NCBI GenBank assembly: GCA_016715105.1
Contig: JADKBO010000006.1
Coordinates: 310,001 to 374,000, forward strand
Length of the DNA: 64,000 nt
Direction of reading: 5' to 3'
Origin: Saprospiraceae bacterium
Lineage (GTDB): Bacteria > Bacteroidota > Bacteroidia > Chitinophagales > Saprospiraceae
The translations under genes and the position numbers were made by a program. Positions 37,920 to 46,211 of the stretch are shown here, one piece after another (position 1 is the stretch's first letter; each line of letters begins with the position of its first letter). A model generated the notes under the pieces. It did not search any database and was not told where the DNA came from. It worked only from the letters and a program-made list of their open reading frames with translations.

Positions 37920-37970
37920 AAAAAGAGCTTTAATTAAACACCAAACTCGATGCAAATTAAAGCTCTTTTT
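37920..37970 (-). terminator. 16-bp perfect inverted repeat after the FAS1 gene
   Basis: AAAAAGAGCTTTAATT (37920-37935) and AATTAAAGCTCTTTTT (37955-37970) pair perfectly around a 19-base loop. The A/T-tailed arms make it a terminator on either strand. On the minus strand it follows the FAS1 gene by 50 bases and ends 5 bases before the glycosyltransferase start. Confidence 0.7.
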
Positions 37971-38019
37971 TAATTTATGTGATGTAAAAGCTGAATCAAC
38001 CTTTACTAATCATTCAAAA

Positions 38020-39978
38020 CTATTTTACCATGAACACTTTACTTCCTTGGCTCTGATCGTCAGTCAATTTAAGGATGTAAATTCCAGTAGACAATCCATT
38101 CAAATCAATTGAACCAATAGAATTTCTGTCATTAAGTCTCAAAACTTCGATGCCCTTTGTATCAAAAACCTGAAGATTTACCTTATCGTTGAAAGAATTA
38201 CCAAAATCATACTGCAACAATTGAACTGCAGGATTTGGATAAATTTTCCCAGCACTTGCATCCAAGACCTTTAAGCCAACAATTTCAACAGGTAATAAGA
38301 CTGCATCAACTACATGCACCAATCCGTTGGTTGCCTCAACATCAGCAGCAATTATTTTTCCATTGTTCACAAAAATATCTGTTCCCTCTGTTTTGATTTG
38401 AATTTGCTCGTCGCTGATCGTAGTCAATACTTTGCCGTTGAAAAGTCCAGAAGATGGCTCTACTCCCGTAAGAGCATGTCTTCCTAAAATCTCCAAAATC
38501 AAATCTCCACCTGCTTCCAAAATTTGATCCATTACCTCTTCTGGAATGTTTGTAAAGGCGGCATCTGTGGGTGCGAAAATGGTAAACTCATTGTCCTCAT
38601 TGGTCAAATCTTCTTTTAATTGGGCCAAATTCAACAAACCTTGCAAAATTCTGTGGTCAGGTGATTTCAAAATAACATCATAAACGGTATTGCCAATTTC
38701 ATCCATCAAAACGGCGTCTATGACGTGAACAACCCCATTGTCAGCCACAATGTCTTTGACCGTAATCAAAGCATTGCCAACGTAAATATTACTGCCATCG
38801 ATGAATATTTCATAACTGGAACCACCTAATCCAATTACAGAGCTGCCGTCAAAAAGATTGGTGCTCAGCGCACTGCCTTCGATGACATGATTGAGTAATA
38901 AATTGGTCGCTCCATCAGAAAGTAAAATCTCTTCAATCAGACCTTGAGGAAGATTTTCAAAAGCTGCATTGGTTGGTGCAAAAACGGTGAATGGTCCTGC
39001 TCCTCTCAATGTACTATCTAAACCTGTTGCAGCCAACGCCCCAAACAAAATGGTATGGTCTTCAGATTGAGCAATTTTATCCACCACCGTATTGCTTGCT
39101 TCCAAATCAGGGAGGATGACAGCATTGATGACATGGACAACACCATTTTCACCAATAATATCCGCCATGGTGATCAAAATCCCGTTGATTTTGACACCCT
39201 CATCGTCTTTAGTGATGGTGGTTCTTTGTCCATTAGCCATGATCAATTGTTGACCATTGACAAGGGAAGTTGAGGTGTAAGTTCCAATACTCACATGGTA
39301 TAACAAGACTGTAGCCAATTGACCAGTTGGGTCTGCCAATAAGGTTTGTACCAATACAGGATCCAATGCTTCAAAGGCGGCGTCAGTTGGTGCAAAAACT
39401 GTGAACGGACCTGCTTCTCGCAATTGATCATCTGCCCCGCTTGCGGTTAAAGCAAGTGCCAAAGTTGTATGATCTGGTGAATTGATGATGATATCAGCAA
39501 CTGTATTTCCTGTTTTCATTATGCCAATCAAAGATTCCACAACATTGAGAACACCATTTGTCGCTGGAATATCTGCACTGACCACTTTAACATTATTTAC
39601 AAAATAGCCAGCGGAATTGTTGATCAATAGGCTTTCGCCAGAAAGCGCAACCAAAATTTGGCCGTCTGTCAAATCACCACTTTCAAAAACACCTTTCACC
39701 GAATGTCTTTTGACCAATCTATCAACGGTCTCAGTAGGATTGCTCAAAAGACCGATCAATTGGGCAGTGCTAAGTTCTGCAAATGCTTGGTCTGTAGGGG
39801 CGTAAATAGTTAAAGTGTCACTTCCCTTGAGATTTTCATCATAACCAATTGCATCCACCAATAGTCCAAAAATATTGTGGTCTGGGGATGCCTTGATGAG
39901 ATCATACAAATTGCTTTGAGCTTGTATGGAATTTAGAAACAATAGAAAAAAGCAGGCAAAAGTAAATCTTAATTTCAT
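38020..39978 (-). CDS. Secreted FAS1 (fasciclin) four-domain protein with T9SS type A tail
   Basis: 652 aa from ATG at 39978 (MKLRFTFACFFLLFLNSIQA). The frame is open 105 bases further upstream, but only this start gives a proper signal peptide. Four FAS1 domains of about 135 aa follow, each with the FTVFAPTDAAF box and a closing VVHVIDAV box. The C-terminal 85 residues (GKIYPNPAVQLLQYDFG, GLSTGIYILKL) are a type A T9SS sorting domain. It is expected on the surface as an adhesin or matrix protein. Confidence 0.9.
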   Translation of the reverse strand: MKLRFTFACFFLLFLNSIQAQSNLYDLIKASPDHNIFGLLVDAIGYDENLKGSDTLTIYAPTDQAFAELSTAQLIGLLSNPTETVDRLVKRHSVKGVFESGDLTDGQILVALSGESLLINNSAGYFVNNVKVVSADIPATNGVLNVVESLIGIMKTGNTVADIIINSPDHTTLALALTASGADDQLREAGPFTVFAPTDAAFEALDPVLVQTLLADPTGQLATVLLYHVSIGTYTSTSLVNGQQLIMANGQRTTITKDDEGVKINGILITMADIIGENGVVHVINAVILPDLEASNTVVDKIAQSEDHTILFGALAATGLDSTLRGAGPFTVFAPTNAAFENLPQGLIEEILLSDGATNLLLNHVIEGSALSTNLFDGSSVIGLGGSSYEIFIDGSNIYVGNALITVKDIVADNGVVHVIDAVLMDEIGNTVYDVILKSPDHRILQGLLNLAQLKEDLTNEDNEFTIFAPTDAAFTNIPEEVMDQILEAGGDLILEILGRHALTGVEPSSGLFNGKVLTTISDEQIQIKTEGTDIFVNNGKIIAADVEATNGLVHVVDAVLLPVEIVGLKVLDASAGKIYPNPAVQLLQYDFGNSFNDKVNLQVFDTKGIEVLRLNDRNSIGSIDLNGLSTGIYILKLTDDQSQGSKVFMVK

Positions 39979-40265
39979 TAAAATTATTTTAGGTAATTTG
40001 TTTGAAAAATATCGTGTACAATAGGGTGATATCAAAAGGAAAAGTATCTGTAAAAACCTTTTTCCCTTTGGTATACAAAACATTTACCAAATCTAAACAA
40101 ATGTGACTACATATAGGATTCATCTTTGCGATAATTACAAAATTATAATAGTTGGACTATAGATTCCTCAATCCGAGATGGTTTACGAACAATTTATGCA
40201 ATTACCCTTAGAAAAAATGAAAGAATTTCTCAGTTTTGTCTCAAGTTCATCAGAAATTATAAAAT

Positions 40266-42386
40266 ATGTTTGACCATTCGCAGCAAAAATCATTGTTTGA
40301 AAAGACCAAAAACTTCATAGATCATGAGCCTACTGTCAATGACCTCGAAGCATTAAGGGATATTCTCAGATATCATGAATGGAAATATTACGTAGAAAAT
40401 AATCCAGTAATCTCCGATTTTGAATACGATTTGGTATTCAAAAAATTACAGAAAATAGAGCATGATCATCCTCAATTGATCACCCCAGATTCTCCCACTC
40501 AAAGAGTAGCTCAAGACATTGTGAGTGAGTTCAAAACGGTAGCCCACATTGTGCCTATGTTGTCTCTTGAGAATTCATACAATGCCGAAGACCTTCTCGA
40601 ATTTGACAAACAAATAAAAAAACTCATTGACAGAGATGAAAGCGTCATCAAATACGCCGTCGAACCAAAATTTGATGGTGGAAGTATTGCACTTGTTTAT
40701 GAAAATGATGTTTTAGTACGTGCTGCAACCCGTGGTGATGGGAACCAAGGCGAAGAGATCAGTGCCAATATGAAGACCCTTCAAAGTGTACCACTAAGGG
40801 CTAATTTTTCTCAATATGGATTCACAAAAGTAGAATTGCGCGGTGAAGCTTTGATTTCTAAAGATAAATTTAAAGAGGTCAATGCTTACAGGGAACAGGA
40901 AGGTTTGGTTCTGTTTGCCAATCCCCGCAATGCTGCAACTGGAGGTTTGAGGACCAAAAACCCATACGAAACCAGAGATCGTGGTATCGAGGCATTCATT
41001 TTTCAATTTGGATATGCGGAGGACGCTGCAGGAAACGACGTGACTCGCAAACTTCAATCGCATTTCAAAAGCATCAATGCCTTGGGCGATTTAGGATTTA
41101 AGATTCCTTTGTCTGAGAAAAAATTGTGCGATAATATAGATGAGGTCATTGCTTTTTGCGCCGAATGGGAAGCCAAAAGGGACACTTTTAAATATGAGAT
41201 AGACGGTATGGTTGTCAAGGTGGATGATTACGCCATCCAAGATATTTGCGGCAGTACTTCACACCATCCTCGATGGGCCATTGCTTATAAATTTAAAGCC
41301 AAACAAGCAACCTCAAAGTTATTGAGTGTTGAATATCAGGTAGGAAAAATAGGATCCATCACGCCTGTAGCCAAAATAGATCCCGTGCAATTGGCTGGTG
41401 TTACCGTCTCTTCTATTTCTCTGCACAATGCAGATTTCATCAGTTCCAAAGATTTGAGATTGGGTGATACCGTATTGGTAGAGCGTTCTGGAGATGTCAT
41501 TCCTTACATCGTCAAAACGATGGAAGAATTGAGGGATGGATCAGAAAAAGAGATTGTATTTCCGGTTGTCTGCCCCATCAATGATACCGATATGCCCATT
41601 CCTTTGGAACGCATTGATGGCGAAGCAGCTTGGCGTTGCCCCAATTGTGTTTGTGGAGCACAAACTTTGCAGAGAATGATTTTCCACGTCAGCAAAGAAG
41701 CCATGGACATCGATGGCTTTGGAAGAAGCATCGTTGAGCGTTTTTATGCTTTGGGCTGGCTCAAAGATTTTGCGGATATCTACAATTTGGATTATGAAGC
41801 CATTGCAAAATTAGAGGGCTTTGGTAAGAGATCGGCTGATAAATTGCAAGCATCTATCCAAAAAGCCAAACAAAATCCAATCAGCAGATTGTTGCATGCA
41901 TTGAGCATTCATCACCTTGGGAAAAAAGCCTCCAAGTTGATCGCTGAACAAATCAATCACGTTTTGGACTTGCAACATTGGACAGTGGAAGATTACACCA
42001 AAATCAAGGACATTGGCCCAGTCGTAGCCGAAAATGCAAGTTTGTACTTTTCTGAGCCTGCCAATATCGAATTGCTTCAACGCATGGAGTCTTATGGTGT
42101 CAACCTCACCCAAACCGCAGAAGACAAACCCAAAGAGGTCAATATGGAGGGCGCATTGGCTGGTAAAACGATCCTTTTTACCGGTACATTGACAACGATG
42201 GGCAGAAAACAAGCTGAGGAATTGGCAGAGGCTCATGGTGCAAAAAATATTTCCGGAGTGAGCAAAAACCTCGATATTTTGGTGGTGGGTGAAAGCGCAG
42301 GATCAAAATTGACCAAAGCTCAGGCCATTGGAAGCATTCAAATTCTGACAGAGGAAGAATTTGTGGCTTTGATTGGTAATAGTTAA
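40266..42386 (+). CDS. ligA: NAD-dependent DNA ligase
   Basis: 706 aa, slightly longer than usual (about 670). It contains the adenylation domain with AMP-accepting Lys135 in VEPKFDGGSIAL, ATRGDGNQGE, the OB fold (VGKIGSITPVAKIDPVQLAG), zinc region, helix-hairpin-helix segments (KLEGFGKRSADKL) and C-terminal BRCT (GKTILFTGTLTTMGRKQAE). It seals nicks in replication and repair. Zinc ligands differ from the norm: Cys436, Cys458 and Cys463 are kept, the second is Asn439, and an extra Cys461 is present. Whether another LigA exists in the genome cannot be seen here. Confidence 0.93.
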   Translation: MFDHSQQKSLFEKTKNFIDHEPTVNDLEALRDILRYHEWKYYVENNPVISDFEYDLVFKKLQKIEHDHPQLITPDSPTQRVAQDIVSEFKTVAHIVPMLSLENSYNAEDLLEFDKQIKKLIDRDESVIKYAVEPKFDGGSIALVYENDVLVRAATRGDGNQGEEISANMKTLQSVPLRANFSQYGFTKVELRGEALISKDKFKEVNAYREQEGLVLFANPRNAATGGLRTKNPYETRDRGIEAFIFQFGYAEDAAGNDVTRKLQSHFKSINALGDLGFKIPLSEKKLCDNIDEVIAFCAEWEAKRDTFKYEIDGMVVKVDDYAIQDICGSTSHHPRWAIAYKFKAKQATSKLLSVEYQVGKIGSITPVAKIDPVQLAGVTVSSISLHNADFISSKDLRLGDTVLVERSGDVIPYIVKTMEELRDGSEKEIVFPVVCPINDTDMPIPLERIDGEAAWRCPNCVCGAQTLQRMIFHVSKEAMDIDGFGRSIVERFYALGWLKDFADIYNLDYEAIAKLEGFGKRSADKLQASIQKAKQNPISRLLHALSIHHLGKKASKLIAEQINHVLDLQHWTVEDYTKIKDIGPVVAENASLYFSEPANIELLQRMESYGVNLTQTAEDKPKEVNMEGALAGKTILFTGTLTTMGRKQAEELAEAHGAKNISGVSKNLDILVVGESAGSKLTKAQAIGSIQILTEEEFVALIGNS

Positions 42387-42466
42387 GTTTTTCCTAAACT
42401 TTGGAGTTGTATTGCTTATAGTTTGAATTTAGTTGACAAGTTTCTTTAGAAAAATACTAGACTTGT

Positions 42467-42474
42467 TATATTTG
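42467..42474 (+). promoter_or_regulatory. Candidate -7 box TATATTTG for the dienelactone hydrolase gene
   Basis: TATATTTG fits TAnnTTTG and lies 62 bases before the ATG at 42536. No good -33 word is seen. Confidence 0.3.
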
Positions 42475-42535
42475 TTATTATACAACAGCGGCTGCTCCGT
42501 TTGAGTATTCAAGAAATTCAATAAAAATAGAAAAG

Positions 42536-43414
42536 ATGGATAAACCACAACTCGATCAGGAAATTTTTGACTTGTATGATCATTATGCCCACAATAGAAT
42601 TGATCGCCGAAACTTTATGGAACAGTTGTCTGTCTATGCAGTTGGAGGTCTTACTGTCAATGCTTTGATGGAATATTTGATGCCCAAGTATTTCTCTACC
42701 CTTCAAGTACAACCGCAAGATCCAAGGTTAAAATCTGAGTATATAGAATATGCTTCCCCGAAAGGTGGCGGCACAATCAAAGGACTACTTTCCAGGCCTG
42801 CTGGAAATACCAAAAAACTGCCTGGCATCGTGGTTGTCCACGAAAACAGAGGGCTCAATCCATATATTGAAGACGTAACCAGAAGAGCTGGCTTGGAAGG
42901 ATTTATTGCTCTAGGTCCAGATGCATTGACACCACTTGGAGGTTACCCCGGAACTGATGATGAGGGTCGTACGATGCAAAGCAAACGTACTAGGGATGAA
43001 ATGTTGGAAGATTTTATTGCTGCTTTTGAATACCTCAAAGTGCATCCTGAATGTGACGGCAATGTAGGTGTGGTAGGATTTTGTTTTGGTGGTTGGATCT
43101 CCAATATGATGGCAGTAAGAGTTCCTGATCTCAAAGCGGCGGTTCCATTTTATGGTGGTCAGCCAGCGGCGGCTGATGTTCCACAAATCAAAGCACCTCT
43201 TTTAATCCATTATGGGGCATTGGATACCAGGGTCAATGAAGGATGGCCAGCATACGAAGCGGCTTTGAAAGAAAATAATAAAACTTATGAAGCCTATATC
43301 TACGAAAATGCAAATCATGGCTTCCACAACGATTCTACACCACGATTTGACAAAGATGCGGCGGCATTGGCTTGGCAAAGAACCATTGCATTTTTCACCA
43401 AAAACCTAAAGTAA
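42536..43414 (+). CDS. Dienelactone hydrolase family protein with Tat-like N-terminus
   Basis: 292 aa. An N-terminal extension (RIDRRNFMEQLSVYAVGGLT) resembles a twin-arginine signal, placing the enzyme in the periplasm. The alpha/beta-hydrolase core has the nucleophile Cys183 in GFCFGG, Asp230 in GALDTRVN and His261 in NANHGFHND, the classic dienelactone hydrolase triad. Such enzymes open lactones or esters, but many homologues have unknown substrates. The next gene starts 42 bases after its stop and could be co-transcribed. Confidence 0.88.
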   Translation: MDKPQLDQEIFDLYDHYAHNRIDRRNFMEQLSVYAVGGLTVNALMEYLMPKYFSTLQVQPQDPRLKSEYIEYASPKGGGTIKGLLSRPAGNTKKLPGIVVVHENRGLNPYIEDVTRRAGLEGFIALGPDALTPLGGYPGTDDEGRTMQSKRTRDEMLEDFIAAFEYLKVHPECDGNVGVVGFCFGGWISNMMAVRVPDLKAAVPFYGGQPAAADVPQIKAPLLIHYGALDTRVNEGWPAYEAALKENNKTYEAYIYENANHGFHNDSTPRFDKDAAALAWQRTIAFFTKNLK

Positions 43415-43456
43415 ACGAGTCACATTTTCTTCTTGATTTTCTTAAATTGTTAAAGC

Positions 43457-44413
43457 ATGGCCAATAAATCGGTGTCTATTATTTTCTTCCTATTACTCTT
43501 CATAGTAGGAAATTTACAAGCCCAAAAGGTTGAGGAAATATTTATGGATACTGATATGGGAAGTATGCCGGAAGGAATTGCCATAGACCAAAATAAAGGT
43601 CACATTTACATGAGCAGCATTCGATTGGACAAGGTATACAGGTGTGACATAAATGGTCAAAATTGTATTGACGTCATCAGCTCTGGCCAAGAAGGTTTTA
43701 CTTTTGGAACAGGTATGATGATCGTGAAAAATCACTTGTTTGTCTGCGGGAGGTTTGAACGGGCAAAAAAGCCGATGGTTTTACAAATTGACTTAGCTAC
43801 CAATAACATTGAAAATGTTTTTAAGTTACCTGATAGTACGAAAGCCACTTTCAATGACCTCACAGTGGATGAAAATTGGAATGTATATATGACAGACAGT
43901 GATTTTTCACGTATTTACCGATTGGATCATAAAACTGGAGAGATCAGCGTCTTTTTGGAAGATGTGCAAATCAAGGGTCCAAACGGCATCTGCATTTCTG
44001 ACGATCAATCGAAGTTGTATTTGAGTTCTACTACTTTTGGGATTAGGATCGTGGACATCGCAACCAAGAAAATTTTGAATCCCATACACGACGCAACCAT
44101 TGGTAAAGGGATTGATGGACTGAAATATTATAAAAACAAGTTGTTGGTGGTTTATAATTATGGCGGTAAAGAAAAAGAAAAACAAGGTTTAGTAGAATTT
44201 GCCTTATCAGAAAATGGTGCGGAAATTCTACACGGAAAAGACCTAACCATTGGTCACGCCAGAAACAATATTCCAACCACAGTAGGTATGTACAAAGGCC
44301 ATGCTTATTATCTTGCAAATAGTCAGTTTGATAATTACAATTGGGGTGAAAATACGGTCAGAAGGCCAGGTGATCTGGTAAAAACTGCGCTTTTAAAGGT
44401 TAAGATTGATTAG
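43457..44413 (+). CDS. SMP-30/gluconolactonase-like secreted beta-propeller
   Basis: 318 aa with signal peptide MANKSVSIIFFLLLFIVGNLQAQ. Propeller blades read GSMPEGIAIDQNKGHIYMS, FNDLTVDENWNVYMTDSD and IKGPNGICISDDQSKLYLSS, as in the SMP-30/NHL group. The Ca or Zn ligands of lactonases (Glu, Asn, Asp) could be present in these segments but I cannot confirm them. A lactonase or sugar-acid-binding role is possible; its place after a dienelactone hydrolase gene is suggestive. Confidence 0.75.
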   Translation: MANKSVSIIFFLLLFIVGNLQAQKVEEIFMDTDMGSMPEGIAIDQNKGHIYMSSIRLDKVYRCDINGQNCIDVISSGQEGFTFGTGMMIVKNHLFVCGRFERAKKPMVLQIDLATNNIENVFKLPDSTKATFNDLTVDENWNVYMTDSDFSRIYRLDHKTGEISVFLEDVQIKGPNGICISDDQSKLYLSSTTFGIRIVDIATKKILNPIHDATIGKGIDGLKYYKNKLLVVYNYGGKEKEKQGLVEFALSENGAEILHGKDLTIGHARNNIPTTVGMYKGHAYYLANSQFDNYNWGENTVRRPGDLVKTALLKVKID

Positions 44414-44712
44414 CATACTTTTACTGTGAAGATTTTTGCAGGAGCGCATGAAATCCTTAAAATCTGCACTATAAAATTTAAACATTCCCAATTAAACAAG
44501 ATCATTCACACAATAATAATTGGACAAACATTGATTCAATTAACCGCCAAGTCCAAATGTTTTGGCCCTAATATGCAATTGTGAAATTGTCTGACTTTTT
44601 ATTAAAAAAGGAAACTACTCCAAAAACAAATGTTTCCAGTGAAATTTAATTGGCGGCTAAGATTAAAACCTTCAAAAAATCTTCCTACATTTCCAATCTA
44701 ATTGACACCAGA
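44414..44712. other. Intergenic stretch with a spaced inverted repeat
   Basis: About 300 bases without a gene. TTAACCGCCAA at 44540-44550 and TTGGCGGCTAA at 44650-44660 are inverted with one mismatch, about 100 bases apart. They could be the ends of a tiny non-coding element, but no target duplication is visible. Confidence 0.35.
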
Positions 44713-45912
44713 ATGACCAATGTTCCATTGAGTATTAATAAGAGAATTGATTCTATCGATGTCTTGAGGGGCATTGTTATGGTCATCATGGCCATTGACC
44801 ACATCCGGGACAATTTCCATATTTATGCAAATACCGACGATCCGCTCAACTTAGCCACTACATCACCAAGCTTATTTATGACAAGGTGGATTACCCATTT
44901 TTGTGCACCGGTGTTTGTTTTTTTGTCCGGTACCTCAATCTATCTGCAATCCTTGAGAAAAACACCCAATGAATTGAGTTCATTTCTGGTTAAGCGTGGA
45001 CTTTGGCTGATCGTGGCTGAATTTTTAATTGTAAGTGTCGGCATCACTTTTCTTCCCTGGAACCTGCTCATTCTACAAGTTATCTGGGCTATAGGCATCA
45101 GCATGGTTTGTATGGCATTATTAACCAGACTTCCTTTCAATGTTATTTTGGTTTTGGGCTTGTTGATTGTTTTAGGCCATAATGCGCTTGATTTTACCGA
45201 AAAAAGTGCTGACTTCCAACCTGGATTTTGGTGGGAAATTTTACACCACGGCCACTTGAAGTTTTATGGATTTGATCAAACCCATGGTCTGCTGATTGTC
45301 TATCCATTTTTACCATGGCTTGGCTTGATGTTGATGGGCTATTGTTTGGGTATCTTATTTAAACCTGAAGTAGAGCCAGCAAGACGAAAGAATACATTGT
45401 TGTACATGGGTGGAGGAATTTTGACATTCTTCCTGGTTTTAAGGATGATCAATATTTACGGTGATCCTGTGCCTTGGGCAGAACAAAAAAGCGGTTTACT
45501 TACTGTATTTTCATTCATCAATGTTTTTAAATATCCACCATCACTGTTGTACATGTGTTTATTTATAGGTCCAGCGTTAATTTTATTAGCATTGATTGAA
45601 CCCATTAAAAATAGGTTTACCGACATTATGCGCATCTTTGGTAGAACGGCATTTTTTTACTACATCATCCATTGGTTTGTGATTCATGGCTTAGCAGGTA
45701 TACTTTTTTTCATAAATGGACACACATTCGCAGAAGCAATAGCATCGGCTAGAAATTTACCATTCTTATTCGTACTCAGTGGGGAAGGAGTGAGTTTACC
45801 CTTTGTTTATCTAATATGGATTGCAGTAATAATGGCCTTGTATCCACTATGTAAAAAGTATGACCAATACAAAACCGCGCACAAGGAAAAATGGTGGTTG
45901 AGTTATTTATAA
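44713..45912 (+). CDS. DUF1624 / HGSNAT-like multi-pass membrane protein
   Basis: 399 aa from ATG at 44713 (MTNVPLSINKRIDSIDVLRG); a TTG 63 bases upstream is in frame but lies in an inverted repeat. Ten or so membrane helices are seen. SIDVLRGIVMVIMAIDHIRDNF is the diagnostic start of the heparan-alpha-glucosaminide acetyltransferase-like/DUF1624 family, in which a His in the second segment accepts acetyl groups in the lysosomal enzyme. It may acylate a cell-envelope glycan; substrate unknown. Confidence 0.85.
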   Translation: MTNVPLSINKRIDSIDVLRGIVMVIMAIDHIRDNFHIYANTDDPLNLATTSPSLFMTRWITHFCAPVFVFLSGTSIYLQSLRKTPNELSSFLVKRGLWLIVAEFLIVSVGITFLPWNLLILQVIWAIGISMVCMALLTRLPFNVILVLGLLIVLGHNALDFTEKSADFQPGFWWEILHHGHLKFYGFDQTHGLLIVYPFLPWLGLMLMGYCLGILFKPEVEPARRKNTLLYMGGGILTFFLVLRMINIYGDPVPWAEQKSGLLTVFSFINVFKYPPSLLYMCLFIGPALILLALIEPIKNRFTDIMRIFGRTAFFYYIIHWFVIHGLAGILFFINGHTFAEAIASARNLPFLFVLSGEGVSLPFVYLIWIAVIMALYPLCKKYDQYKTAHKEKWWLSYL

Positions 45913-46118
45913 CAAATACTCTTGCTACTTTATGCTATCCTAATTGTGTTATTTTATAAAAGACGTCTTTGCTAATCCTTAGTTTACCTTGTGCTTGCTT
46001 ATATGTTTGTATTCAAATGATTCAACCAGTTTAGGCTAAATAGCGGGATCTAAATCCTAAGTTATTAACAAACTTAATTCAAAACTTTGAATCTATTCTT
46101 TTATTCTATCAAAAAGTA

Positions 46119-46155
46119 AGCCTCCAAGACTTCCCGATCTTGGAGGCTAAAAAAA
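46119..46155. terminator. Bidirectional terminator after the TonB receptor gene
   Basis: AGCCTCCAAGA (46119-46129) pairs with TCTTGGAGGCT (46138-46148) around an 8-base loop, followed by seven A residues (46149-46155) and preceded by an A-rich, T-ending stretch on the other side. It lies between the converging DUF1624 and TonB receptor genes and can serve both. The rest of 45913-46211 shows nothing else. Confidence 0.8.
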
Positions 46156-46211
46156 GTATAAAAACTAAAGTTTAATCAAAGTTTCCAAAGAAACTATTAT
46201 TTTATATCACT

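Noticed and set aside
44540..44660. Small mobile element between spaced inverted repeats
   Set aside because: Only one mismatched pair of 11 bases and no target duplication; could be chance.
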